A stretch of DNA of 64,000 nucleotides. Origin: Anthonomus grandis grandis. Its lineage: Eukaryota; Arthropoda; Insecta; Coleoptera; Curculionidae. The notes below the pieces were generated by a model. That model was not told where the DNA came from. It saw nothing but the letters and a program-made list of their open reading frames with translations, and searched no databases. Position numbers and translations under genes: made by a program. The stretch spans positions 19,778,001 to 19,842,000 of the forward strand of contig NC_065551.1 in assembly GCF_022605725.1 (NCBI RefSeq). Reading direction: 5' to 3'. Shown here piece after piece: positions 1 to 10,870 of the stretch; the first letter of the stretch is position 1, and the number at the start of each line of letters is the position of its first letter.

Positions 1-330
1 GGGCGTCCCCCAAGAGAGACTCCCACAAGACAGTGACGATCCGCTACGCTTTCTTGCGTAATCTTTTTCGTACTTATTAACCTGATTGTTTTCCTTTTGG
101 CAACAATGTGCACGTCGTCGTCGAACGTCGGGGGGGTATTTATGTAATTTTTTTTGTGTTGGCAAGAAAATGTGAATCGGCGCCATTTTTGCGCGACGAT
201 TGAATCATTTAATTGTTTTTTAGTTTTACGCTGGAATAACAGGTTACCTGGATGACGTGTATTTATTGCTGACATTTCGCTTGACGGAGTAGCTGCGATC
301 GTTTTCCTTTTAATTTTGGAAAATTTTTGA
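1..330. other. GC-richer noncoding patch, possible regulatory DNA
   Basis: This stretch has clearly higher GC and complexity than the flanking AT-rich DNA, including a CGTCGTCG run followed by a G tract near 115-136 and a GCGCCATTTTTGCGCG-like motif near 181-196. No open frame of useful length resembles a protein. It could be an untranslated exon, an enhancer or a piece of a neighbouring feature cut by the window edge. The regulatory reading is inference from base composition only. Confidence 0.25.
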
Positions 331-834
331 AAAATATGTATAATGAATAATCTTGTGTTCTATTAAAAAACCCCAATAGGTCTTTTATTTTAAGATTTTA
401 TTTTACGTAAAAAAAAATATTATTTTTATTTAAAATGGACTTAATAAAATAGATCTTCAGCCATATTATTATTAAAATGTGAGCATTTAAAACCTAAAAT
501 TATAACATAAAAAAGTTAGTAGGAGAAATCTTTTCTCCACAAATAAAATGCTAATCCTAATTTCAGGAAAGATGCATTTCGGCAAGTATTTCATGCCTTC
601 ATAAGACTTTCTTTAGTAATTAATTATTCGGGAATATAAATTTAATTAATTAGGAATATATTTTATTTTTTGTTTTCTTATTCTGGATGCCATACCTCTA
701 TACATTATAATGCAGTGTAACACATATTTTATTTTATTTTTTACATCATGGTGATTCAATAATATCTTTTAGGTGCTAAGTTAAGTTTTTTTTACATTCT
801 ATGTTTTTTTACTAGGTTCAAGATACAGTTGGCA
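331..834. other. AT-rich noncoding stretch
   Basis: AT-rich DNA with poly-A and poly-T runs. I see no coding frame, transposon terminus or repeat structure here. Confidence 0.5.
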
Positions 835-2883
835 AACCGATGTGATTTCGATAATCTTGGAGGCATGAAGGAAATTATTTCCTTAGATCATGGCTGAAAA
901 TTTTGGTGACCGAGTATACTGGTATCGTGACACATAATTTTTTACAATTGGACACCTCAATCTCCGTTCTTTAAATACTAGATTTCATGACCTAGAAAAT
1001 TATTTACGTAAATGTTAATTTGACATTTTTGCCCTTACTGAAACATGGCGTTCCTATAATCAAGATCTTCAGAGGTATAAAGTAAATGGTTAAAAGCTAG
1101 TAATGAAGGACAGAGTTACGGGAAGAGGGGGCGGCATCGGAATGTATATTAAGTCCCATTTACAATACGATTTTATAGACTTAAATATTGTCTCCTAGAC
1201 CTCTAAATTTATGGATATAAAATTTAAATTAAACAAGCAAAGTGTTATTGTTATATCCCTATATCGCCCGCCTTCCACAGACGTCGATCTGTTCCTGCAT
1301 TTTTTGAAAATTTGTTAGCCCTTTTTATGATGAAGTGGTGATTTTAATATTGACTTTCTTAAACCCTTAAACTATTTATCTGTGCTAAGTTGTCTAGATA
1401 AATAAATTTGATTTAAATTGGATAATTACAGAACTCACTCGATTTTGTTTGCGTATTTCTTTAGTAGCCCATTGGACGTGATAATAACTAATAAAGTGCT
1501 CTCCCTTAAAAGTTGCAACTTAATACCACTTTCAACTGCGATTTCTGCGGTCAACATCTTATTTATGCAATTTTTAATGTTCGTATAGAAAAAACTAAAG
1601 CCAACTATTTTACTACAATAATATTTCTAATAATCGAGATGGCTTTGATTATATTGCTAGTCTCTTACCATGGGACAAAATTTATTATTCTCCTAATTAA
1701 CTAAAAAGTTAAATATTTTTAATTTAAGTATACTAATATAAATAAACTTAAGAAAAATAAAAGTAAGCCTTCTACTCCATGTAAAATATGAAACTCCTTA
1801 TAAAACTAAGAGACAAAGTACATACAAAATATTTAAAAACTAAGAGTGATCATTGCCTCCAGTACTATCGTAATTTCTAAAAATTGTATTAAACACGCAT
1901 CATACGTAAGCAAAATGGCTAGTTATGCAAATTATCTTAAACAAAGAAATATGATACAACATACCTGCAGCATTATCTGAAGCAAATATACTCAATGATT
2001 TTTTTGCTAGATCTAATAAATAAAATGATATTACTTGCAAGGAAATAATTTTATTATATCAAGACAATAAAGCATTTAAGTTTCCCAATTTACTGAATTT
2101 TAATCTTACGGATGCGATTATTTTATAAAATAGTATAAATTCAGTTGGTACTAATTCAGTAGGCCATGATAGATTATCAATAAGCGATGTAATAACTTGT
2201 TGTCCATTCTCTAGCACTCCTTTCAATATTATTAATTTCTGTATCTTGGAAAACCAATTTCCAGACTTGTGGGAAAGAGCTATCATTAAACTATTTGCAA
2301 AACTCCAAAGAAATAGATCTAGAGCTAAAGATCTACGTCTAATATTTTATTGTGTTGTCAAAGGTTCTTGAGAGATACATGTATAATCAAATTATTTCAT
2401 TCTGAAATCCTTATAAAATTATATCTGAATATCAATCCAGGCTTAGGAAACAGCTTAGTACAACCACTTGTCTTGTAAATATTACGAATGATCTCACGCA
2501 CTATTAAGAACAACAACAATTAATAACCTTATATTTACTAAATTTAAGTATCATATAATATGTTGCTGGCTAAATGAAATTTCTTTGGTTTTTCTGATAT
2601 TTCAGTTGCAGAAAAATCATACCTGGCCAATAGGTTTCAATACGTGGAGAGTGATTCTCACCCCTTTTACTCAAAATCTAAATTTATTTCTGTTACTGCC
2701 GGGGTACCTTAGGGATCTCTATTAGGATCCTTATTATTCTCATTATATGTAAATACTTGACATGAAAAATACTATATCGCATACAAAATACAATAATATG
2801 CGGATGATTCTCAGATTTATGTATTGTTCTCATTAAACTCCTTACTACACTTACAAACACAACTCAAATAATTTACATACATA
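835..2883 (+). mobile_element. Decayed LINE, endonuclease plus reverse transcriptase (5' segment)
   Basis: Three-frame reading gives the order of a non-LTR retrotransposon ORF2. An apurinic endonuclease start contains DIFALTETW near 1022-1050, then GRGGGIGMY near 1125-1145 and a DFNID-like motif near 1340. A reverse transcriptase linker follows, with FPDLWERAIIK near 2255-2290. The reverse transcriptase palm shows GSLLGSLLF near 2715-2740 and the catalytic YADDSQIY near 2800-2820. Stops and frameshifts occur throughout, so it is a dead copy. The domain order fits the Jockey/CR1 group; I cannot assign a clade. The reading frame resumes at 4783 beyond the mariner-like insertion, which shows the LINE was there first. 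Confidence 0.75.
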
Positions 2884-2885
2884 TA

Positions 2886-3203
2886 CAGTGCGAACGTAAA
2901 GGTTGGAATACATTCATTTAAAATTCAGGGGTATGTTCAAAAAAAAAACGCTCGGACATGTCGATTTTTATTTTTAACTGCGGGTTTTCTTACTATGATT
3001 TTATGTATACAGGGTGGCCCAAAAATAAGCTACGGTCATCAACGTAATTTTTTTAAATGTAAACACCTATTTTTTATTTTAGATTTAGGTTCTACGTCAA
3101 ATTCTAAGTACATTTCATGTACCATGTCCTATACCTAAACTCGACCGTTGACGATTGAACACAATAAAAGGCTATTTTTGGAAGAGTTATTTATATCAAG
3201 CAA
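2886..3203 (+). repeat. Left terminal inverted repeat, 318 bp
   Basis: It matches the reverse complement of 4463-4780 almost base for base. It contains an inner CAGGGTGGCCCAAAAATAA terminus starting at 3010, preceded by TA. Confidence 0.92.
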
Positions 3204-3374
3204 CCTATCAGTTATTGTTTGGTTATTTACATTTGTGGTTGGTGTTTTTGATTGTTAACTTGTCACAATTTGTTGACATCAAATAATTTTGAGTGAATTT
3301 AGTTTGATTTAGATGCCTAAGCAAAGTTTTGCTTGTGTTAAGTTTATCAAAAGATAAAATTAAAATTTCAAAAA

Positions 3375-4441
3375 ATGGTACGTCTTAGTGAGCGAGAGCG
3401 AATAGAGATTTTGATGATGATTGGTTATGGAAACAGGATGCGCACTCAGATGGAAGTCTGTGAAATTTATCATGCCAAGTATATCTCAAAGTACTGTCAG
3501 TAAAATAGAACAGAAATATCGGGATTTGGGTCATGTCAGGGATAATTATACGAAAGGTCGGTCAAGTATATCAGAAGAGAAGCAACTAAATGTTTTGCTG
3601 GCAGTTGAAGAAGATTGCCATAAAACGACTCGCAATATTGCGTTAGAAAATCAGATATCCCAGACATCCGTCGTTAAGTATTTAGGTATAAATAAATGGC
3701 ACCCTTACAAAGTTCAATTGGTTCATGAACTAAATGAAGATGACCCAGATAGGCGTTTAGAATTTTGTGAGAGACTTATGGACTCGTGCCATGCTAATCC
3801 ACAATTTTCAAAAAAAATTGTATTTTCTGATGAGGCAACGTCTTGTTTTCATGGTAGTGTAAACCGGCAAAACTGCCGATATTGGGCTACTGAAAATCCG
3901 CACTGGATGATGGAATGCCACAGCCAAGTCCCTCAAAAAGTAAATGTTTGGGCGGGGGTGAATGAAAACAGGGTTATAGGGCCCTTTTTCTTTGAAGGAT
4001 ACTTGAATGGTGAGAGGTATTTAGAGTTTTTAGAAAATGACTTGGTTCCATGCTTTGCCACTTTATACCCCGATCCAGAAGACCCGGATATATTAGATAA
4101 TTCCTTATGGTATCAGCAAGATGGAGCTCCAGCCCATTACACTCGTCCCGTGCGCCAGTACCTGGATACCGTTTTCCCTGGACGTTGGATTGGTCGGAGG
4201 GGTGCAATTGCCGGCCAGATCGCCAGATCTGACTCCTTTAGATTTTTTTTTGTGGGGGTATCTTAAGTCCAAATTTTATGTTAATCGGCCAAACAACATT
4301 GAAGACTTAAAAATTAGAATAACGGAAGAAATAAGATTGATAGAACCTTCTGTTATCGATAACGTTTTACAAGAATTTCAGCATCGACTGGGATATTGCC
4401 AAGAGGTTCGTGGCAGCCATTTTCAACACTTAATAAATTAA
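3375..4441 (+). pseudogene. Mariner-like DDE transposase, two frameshifts
   Basis: The natural start is probably the ATG at 3375, which opens an N-terminal helix-turn-helix (LSERERIEIL). A frameshift near 3470-3490 moves the reading to the frame running through 3481-4200, which carries HPYKVQLVHELNEDD, the first catalytic Asp in IVFSDEA, and the second Asp in YQQDGAPAHY. A second frameshift near 4195-4215 is followed by ARSPDLTPLDFFLWGYLKS, which supplies the third Asp. About 40-41 residues separate the second and third Asp, so the catalytic triad fits the DD41D group. The enzyme would cut and paste the element in the nucleus. All three catalytic residues survive, but the frameshifts make it inactive as read. 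Confidence 0.88.
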
Positions 4442-4462
4442 TTAAAATATTTTTATGTATTT

Positions 4463-4780
4463 TTGCTTGATATAAATAACTCTTCCAAAAAGAGCCTTTT
4501 ATTGGGTTCAATCGTCAACGGTCGAGTTTAGGTATAGGACATGGTACATGAAATGTACTAAGAATTTGACGTAGAACCTAAATCTAAAATAAAAAATAGG
4601 TGTTTACATTTAAAAAAATTACGTTGATGAACGTAACTTATTTTTGGGCCACTCTGTATACATAAAATTATAGTAAGAAAACCCGCAGTTAAAAATAAAA
4701 ATCGACATGTCCGAGCGTTTTTTTTTTGAACATACCCCTGAATTTTAAATGAATTTATTCCAACCTTTACGTTCGCACTG
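4463..4780 (-). repeat. Right terminal inverted repeat, 318 bp
   Basis: It is the inverted partner of 2886-3203, beginning at the TTGCTTGATATAAATAACTC segment and ending CGTTCGCACTG, followed by TA. Confidence 0.92.
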
Positions 4781-4782
4781 TA

Positions 4783-4880
4783 TATGCTAAGGCTCATAAT
4801 ATGAAAGTAAACCCTTTAAAATTATGTCTCTTATTTTTAGGATCCAGTAGAAATAACATAGAACATAAGTCACTTTAAAT
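4783..4880 (+). mobile_element. LINE reverse transcriptase, continuation after insertion
   Basis: Directly after the mariner-like element the plus strand reads AHNMKVNPLKLCLLFLG. This is the segment that normally follows the YADD box in LINE reverse transcriptases (leucine-rich stretch with N-P-x-K). It completes the copy that starts near 835. The match fades into AT-rich DNA after about 4880. Confidence 0.65.
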
Positions 4881-5690
4881 AAAAAAATTAGCAAAACGAA
4901 AATATGGCAAAACCTAAAATTTTCATATAGTAAATTTTACTTATACCAAACTATTGTATATACAAATATATACAAAAAACTATTGTAGTAATATATGTTA
5001 CTTTGGGTATATAAAGACTAAAATTAAGTATAAATGTATAAGTACTAAGTACATTACGTAAAAATTGACAAATTTGCTTAACATAAGATTTCTCATAAAA
5101 AATCAGAAGGACTTCAAAAGGGTTTTTTTATCAAAAAAAATCGGAGTTTAATTAACTAAGTAACATCAATATATATAGGTGAATTAAATAATAAGCATTT
5201 TAATAGTAAATAATGTGTTGATATTTTCTTAAGTTTAAACTAGCTTTTTAAAGATCTTCTCATGTAATACTAAAGAGGATGATAGTGGAAATTCGAAATC
5301 TGGATAAAATTACATGGTCAATGGAATGGCCGTTTGACCCCTATTCCTATTAAAAATTTTAAGGTTAGCTATCACTCTCACGTAGGGGTTATTGGAAAAG
5401 ATTTGTAAGTGCGAGATTATTTTATTCCCCTAAAATATATGTAAAAATAAGACTAAATTCTTTTTAATCAATCATGTCACACTTTTGATGAAATATGTGA
5501 TATTCAGGAAAAAATTATTTAAGAAAATATAATGTTTATCGGTACCGAAAAAAATATTTTTTTTTACAATTTAAATATAAAATTATAAAACACAACACAA
5601 AAATTTTAGTTCTAAAATATGTAAACATGAATTTAATGTATGAATATTAAACATACATTTTTTAATATATATATTAATTTAACATGATAA
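4881..5690. other. AT-rich noncoding stretch
   Basis: AT-rich sequence with many poly-A and poly-T runs and no coding signal. Part of it may be the unrecognisable 3' end of the LINE to the left. Confidence 0.4.
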
Positions 5691-5694
5691 TTCC

Positions 5695-6870
5695 AACTCA
5701 TATTATTGTGCATTTCATAGTACACGTCGTGTTCATCACAGCCAGTGATGCTGCTTATAATTTCGTTATCACTGGAATCACTGCTCTGGGGTACTTTTCG
5801 AATATGCAATGGTTTCCTTGGAGACTTTTTATAATTTATACTAATTTTCGGAGTGTTCTACTCTTTGTTCTTCTTTTCTTTTTTTTACTTCTATTTCTTT
5901 CTTTTGGCGCTTCTGTGAAAATTGAAGTTTTACTCTTTCTTTGCCTACCATGCCCTTTGTGAGGTTGTACTTTTAGAAATAGTCTAACCGACTTTGGCAG
6001 AATTTTAGAAATAGACGAGGATGTAAAAGCCTCTTCTAATATTTTGTTTGTTGTTTCCTAAAGACGACTTCTAGGCGTGTTAAATTGATAGATGATTGTT
6101 CCTTAGAGTTTCAGGTTCTTTTCTAATAATCGATTTTTCTAGGGATGGGTGTGGACGATCTGAAAAACCTGATGACAAATATTGAGTTGTTAAATATATT
6201 CTCATTGAGGGCAATTATTCCAGTCACTCTAAGACCGGAAATGATATTTTAAGGAGTGAATGCTAGATTAAAAACTTTTCCACTAATTTTGCAAACGTCG
6301 TAAATTATTATTAATTTACCTGCATTTCCTGGTATGCACATTCACTCTTTCGTGGACTTACGTGGATGGTAATAGGCTTTAAATCGCCCAAATATAGAGC
6401 GGTCAAGAGATAGACATTTATAGCTCGTATGAGGAGGTATCGTTAGCAATTCCCGTCCAATTTCTTTTGCTTTATTAATTATTTTTATGGAAATAGATCA
6501 ATGGTACTGTATTACCAGATCTATTTATAGTTGTAATTATTGTGACATTGGATCCATGCTCTCCTGTCATCATAGCTCCGACTTGCTTGGCACTTTTTGT
6601 GACGAGGACTTTTGGCGGGTTATGAACCGTAGAACAACCACTTTAATTTGTGTTTCATATTTGGTGTAATTGAAAGTTCGCTTTATCCAATATTATTTAT
6701 AACTGGAAAAAAATTAACCTACTGTTTATTTAATAAATGCAGTCGATCGTGCTAAACTAGTAGCCTCCGGTTTTCACAGGGATAGTTCAAGATTTTATTT
6801 ATGAAATAATCAGAATGATGTTTCGACTGTTTTTAAAACGATGGCACTGTTTACTGTATGACTAGATGAA
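5695..6870 (-). pseudogene. Pogo/Tigger-like (DDE_1) transposase relic
   Basis: Read on the minus strand from about 6870 downward, the order matches a pogo-type transposase. LSL-KPEATSLARSTAFN is near 6760-6820, and HNPPKVLVTKSAKQVGAMM near 6560-6625. Then come GSNVTIITTINRSGNTVPL and the C-terminal block PPHTSYKCLSLDRSIFGRFK near 6360-6440. A tail with GLRVTGIIALNENIF follows, and a basic stretch with QPHKGHGRQRK near 5940. The motif that should hold the first Asp reads NTN instead of N-V-D. The segment with the second Asp has been deleted between the IYFH and KEIGRELL blocks. Stops and shifts are common. The dead element abuts a LINE at 6.9 kb. Confidence 0.75.
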
Positions 6871-6879
6871 ACTGTTAAA

Positions 6880-8300
6880 CCTAATCTACACAACGCTTTT
6901 GTTTTTCTTGAAAATTGTATAGTCTCCAGGTATAATTGTTCCTAGTAACAGCACTCTCCCTTAATCCTAAACTACTTTTGGAATTTTTTTTGTATGCTCT
7001 TAATCTAGTTCTGGTACGGTGCTGCATGCATTTTGTAGATTGTACAGCTATACAGGGATTTAATGTAGCCAACTTGTTTGCAAAATTATTTTCTTTGATA
7101 TATAGTTTAAATAATTATTATAAGAAGTAGTAAAATAGGGAGACATTAAACATTAATGGAATTCCTAACAGAGTTTCAAACTTCTGCTCTCAAACTCTCT
7201 TTTATTTTATATATCTCATATTTAACAAGTTCCTATAATCTGGCTGTTTTTCTGAGATCTGGAAAATCTTATGTGTCACACTCATTCATAAAAGTGACGA
7301 AAGTAATGTCAAAACTATAGGCCTATAAGTATTTAATCAGTAATTTCAAAGGTTTTTGAGCAATGAGTTATGTTGACTTTGTTAGCCCAGTTTAAAAAAA
7401 AATTGCCTAGGCAATACGGTTTTACGCTTGGACGTTCTGTTGATGAACTTGTATCTTTTTACTAACTCTATGTTTGAAAACTTTGAAAAGAGTAATGAAA
7501 CTTATGCTATATGCATCGAAAAAACTTTCTCATTATGGTCTGCCCGATGTGAGCTAGATAGCTTCCTATCTATCTGACAGATAGCAAAAAGCTATCACTG
7601 ACAATCGTTTGACCAATCCCTTCAATGTAACATCCGGGATTTCCCAAGGAACTGATTCGGACCCCCTCTTTACTCACATCTGGATTCCTGATATTTTCAG
7701 ATGACCTAAAATTATTTACTGCATTTGAGAATCCGACTAATATATTAAAACTGGAAAAAAATATTGACATATTTTTGAAAGCAGAAAAATCATATTTAGT
7801 CTTTTAATAAGTAAGTTGCTAGTACATTATTCTATCAATAATGTCATTCTTGAAGTGGTTAGTGTAATAAATGATTTAAGAGCTTACGCCTTTTTGACCT
7901 TTCTGACTTTGATGAAATGATTAATATGCCTAACCGTATGTTAGGATATATTAAGAGAACCTGTAAGGATCTTCATAATGTGTTTGCAATTAAAACATTT
8001 TTTATCGCTTTTTCTAAGTCTATGCTATTCTATCGAAATTAGGAATAAAACTTTAACTGTCAGAAGGCAATATTATAATGCAATAAATTTATAAGGGAAT
8101 ATTATAATGTTATTAATGTATTAATATATAATGTATTAAGAGCCCTGGGTGTTTAGAGGCTACTTTTACAATTCTTCTTGCAGTCAATAAAATGTCGTCC
8201 ACTAAAAAAAATTAAATTAGTAGCTAAGAAAATCGTTCTTTCTCAGGTTAAAACTTATTAATTATCTATCTAAGCTTAACTCTAAAAGGCATATTTTACG
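6880..8300 (+). mobile_element. LINE reverse transcriptase fragment
   Basis: Three-frame reading on the plus strand shows linker and palm motifs. They are NVANLFAKLFSLIYS near 7058-7105, NGIPNRVSNFC near 7155-7190, FSEIWKILCV near 7250-7280 and HYGLPDV with ASYLSDRQKAI near 7525-7600. A degraded GISQGTDSDPLF lies near 7635-7670, in place of the usual SGVPQGS box. Beyond it, MLGYIKRTCKDLHN near 7938-7980 matches the thumb region of Jockey/CR1-type enzymes. The catalytic YADD box is not recognisable. The copy is riddled with stops. Confidence 0.65.
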
Positions 8301-9235
8301 TTATTAAATAAGTATATACAGACATAATATATAAAGTATTATATCCATTTGCTTATTATGAATTCCTATTTGAAATTAAAAAAAAAAAACGTTCGCCATG
8401 CTCATTTCAGTTATGCATTACATAAGAAATATACTGCAAAATGTCTAAAATATTTAGCAAATGTGTAATAGATAATTTATTTAATATTTGAATAACAGAT
8501 TACTTTAATGACTATATTTATGTATATGTATTATCTAGCTGATATTACACTTGATCGAGCAGTGTCAATGAATATATTATTTTTAACTATATTAAATTAT
8601 CTTTTGTGCAAATTTTTATTAAAAATAACTAATATTTTTGCTTTTTTTTTAAATAGCCTTTTGTTTTTTTTTAATCCTTCAGAAAAACCTTATGGCTATA
8701 CCTACTTTACAATAAATTAAAAGGCAGCAACATAAAGTCTCGTTACTACTTTACAATATTTGTGTGAATAAATAAGCATAAGTAATATTAAAAAATGATA
8801 TTTTTAATAAAAAAATATTTTTATACGGCCTTTATATTATTCTCAGTTTTTTTACTATTATAAGAAACAACAAAAATGTTTATGTTAGGAAAACTTTAAA
8901 TTTTTGTAAATAATTATGTTATTAAAAACGGAAAAATCGCTAATAGCCACATTTAGTTTTTTTAATTCTAAGAAACCTAGTTTTTTAGAAAGTTTGTTGC
9001 ATCTTGGTACATTTAATAAAAAACAGCATAAAAGACAATCTTTGTGTTCGTTTTACTAATTAAATTATAATTTATATTTATAATAAAATAGATATAATAA
9101 CATACCTTTTTGTTTTTTCGGCTTTTACAGAAATCGCAACGTTAAAAAGTCATTTTCAATTTTTTAAATGGAGTTTTTTTTTAATTAAAAGTTTCAATGA
9201 TGAAACTATACAATTTTCAAGGATATAAAAAATAT
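8301..9235. other. AT-rich noncoding stretch
   Basis: Low-complexity AT-rich DNA. A 70-codon open frame at 8508-8720 is phenylalanine, isoleucine and leucine rich, as expected from chance in such DNA, and I do not treat it as a gene. Confidence 0.45.
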
Positions 9236-9239
9236 TTTT

Positions 9240-10120
9240 CTTTTAAAAACCTTAAAAAGTTATTTTAAGTAGACGAAAAGAAGCAGGAAGAGTTCAGAAG
9301 CACGAAGAAATCATAAAATTTAAATCAATAATTAGCATCTTTTCTAAATGAAATTTTTTAAAACTAAAGATTATTATCCCAATATTTAAAAAGGGAAATC
9401 CGTTTTTCAATCTTTCTGAATTTTAAGAGTGATGTTTAAAATATTTTATGACAAGTTAATATTTTATTTCAAAAGTAATATTTGTTTGTCTCAGCATCAA
9501 TTCATAATAAATAGATTCAGTGGGTTTGTTCTTTCGTAACAGATAATAACTAGTTAGTTGGAATTAGTTGTTGTAAAAATTAGTTGGAATAAAAACTATG
9601 TAAACAGCCATTTAAATCTTAACTTCTCACGACTAAATACAGAGTCCCTTATCTTATATCTTTATCCCCTTTACTTTCCTTGATCTTTAGTAATGATCTG
9701 TTTCAATAGTTAGGTCCCTCATTTGAACCAGTTATGTCGCTTCGCTGACAACACGTTTATTACTATTAAGAGTTAAATAATTTAGAGATACAGTAGAAAG
9801 GGCAAATACACAAAAATCACAAAAATTCACAAATTTCTCATTTTGGTATAATAGACATAACAGACAAAATGATTTGTCCTCACAACCCGTTTCCCAATGA
9901 CTCCCTTATTGAACATAAACGTTGATCATAACCATTTATGTTATGCAATAACATAAATGGTTAAAATACAAACAACATGTATTGGATTATCCCAAAAATC
10001 CCTTTTATCACTTAAATCTTTGTGCTATTTTCCATTTAGTAAGTAGTACTTTTCAAGGTCTTTGAATGAAAACTGTCGTTAGTGTATTTAGACTTTAGAC
10101 ATAATAAGACTCTAATTACT
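9240..10120 (+). mobile_element. Highly decayed LINE reverse transcriptase fragment
   Basis: Plus-strand reading gives KIIIPIFKKGNPF near 9365-9405, ICLSQHQFII near 9480-9510 and RFADNTFITIKS near 9733-9770. These resemble, in order, the IPIFKKG, QHGF and FADDT boxes of LINE reverse transcriptase. The second catalytic Asp is replaced by Asn (FADN). The frame is broken repeatedly and the fragment lacks clear ends. Confidence 0.5.
9930..9962. repeat. Perfect 15-bp hairpin
   Basis: AACCATTTATGTTAT at 9930-9944 is followed by a 3-base loop (GCA) and its exact reverse complement at 9948-9962. There is no T tract or gene context to call it a terminator. Confidence 0.85.
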
Positions 10121-10129
10121 AAAAATTAG

Positions 10130-10640
10130 GAAATAATTTTTTACCGTTTAAGATTTCTGTAAAATCTTGGAAAACAAAAAAAATATGTTTAAAAATTATG
10201 TTTTTTTTATTATCAATTTAAAGAATACTTTTTTAATAAAATGTACATGGAAGATTGTTTATTATACTAATTTTTCCATAATGTACCTGTAAATGTATGT
10301 GAATGTAATGTATGTGAATTTTCTGTTTTTAATAACGTAATTACCTGAAAAAAAATACAATTTTCCTAATGTAAGCATTTTTGTTGTTTCTGATGATCGA
10401 TTCGTTAAAAGTTTTCTGAAGGACTAAGAAACAACAAAGTACTATTTTTATCAAAATAAAAAGATTTGTATTTTTTATTTAAATGTACACAGAAGATTAT
10501 TTATTATACTAAAAAAAAATTATATTTATTACTTCCATCATATTTCTTAACGTTAAGATTTCAGTACAAACAATAAACAATATTCTTGAAAATAAAAAAA
10601 ATGATCTTTTCTATTATAAATTTAGAATTTTTTAAACTAA
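10130..10640. repeat. Local degenerate duplication
   Basis: AATGTACATGGAAGATTGTT (10240 region) recurs with few changes near 10482 and is followed each time by TATTATACTA. The segment before it (TTTAAGATTTCTGTAAAATC near 10147) is echoed near 10552. The copies are diverged and AT-rich, so the limits are approximate. Confidence 0.45.
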
Positions 10641-10870
10641 TATATCCGCTTGTTAGGTTAATATTTAAGTTAATATACATGGGGGATATTTTGCAAAATA
10701 TATAAAATATTTAGCGAATATTTTTTTAAATTGTAAGTCTTATTATTTGAATAACAGGTTATTCGATTCGAAAGTTTTTCGATGTTCAACAAAACAAAAA
10801 TGGTTTTTCCTAATTAAGCTGGTCTTACATTTTGACACAAGAAAATGTTGACCATATTAATTTTATGGAT

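Larger units (their letters stand above)
2884..4782 (+). mobile_element. Mariner-like (DD41D-type) DNA transposon with long inverted repeats
   Basis: The element runs from CAGTGCGAACG at 2886 to its reverse complement ending at 4780 (1,895 bp). Both ends are flanked by TA, the target site of Tc1/mariner elements. The terminal inverted repeats are about 318 bp (2886-3203 and 4463-4780) and differ at only a handful of positions, which suggests a recent insertion. A second, inner pair of typical mariner termini lies inside the repeats: CAGGGTGGCCC at 3010 and its complement ending at 4656, again each bordered by TA. The element interrupts the palm domain of an older plus-strand LINE. A transposase pseudogene fills the interior. 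Confidence 0.9.

Noticed and set aside
5684..5962. 92-codon hydrophobic frame on the plus strand that could pass for a membrane protein
   Set aside because: It lies antisense to the basic, lysine-rich tail of the pogo relic; the hydrophobic run is the complement of AAG/AAA codons.
8508..8720. 70-codon frame rich in Phe, Ile and Leu
   Set aside because: Composition is that expected of chance frames in AT-rich DNA.
9930..9962. Hairpin as a transcription terminator
   Set aside because: Eukaryotic context, no T tract and no gene upstream.
10240..10520. Duplicated AATGTACA phrase as transposon ends
   Set aside because: The copies are in direct, not inverted, orientation and lack target duplications.
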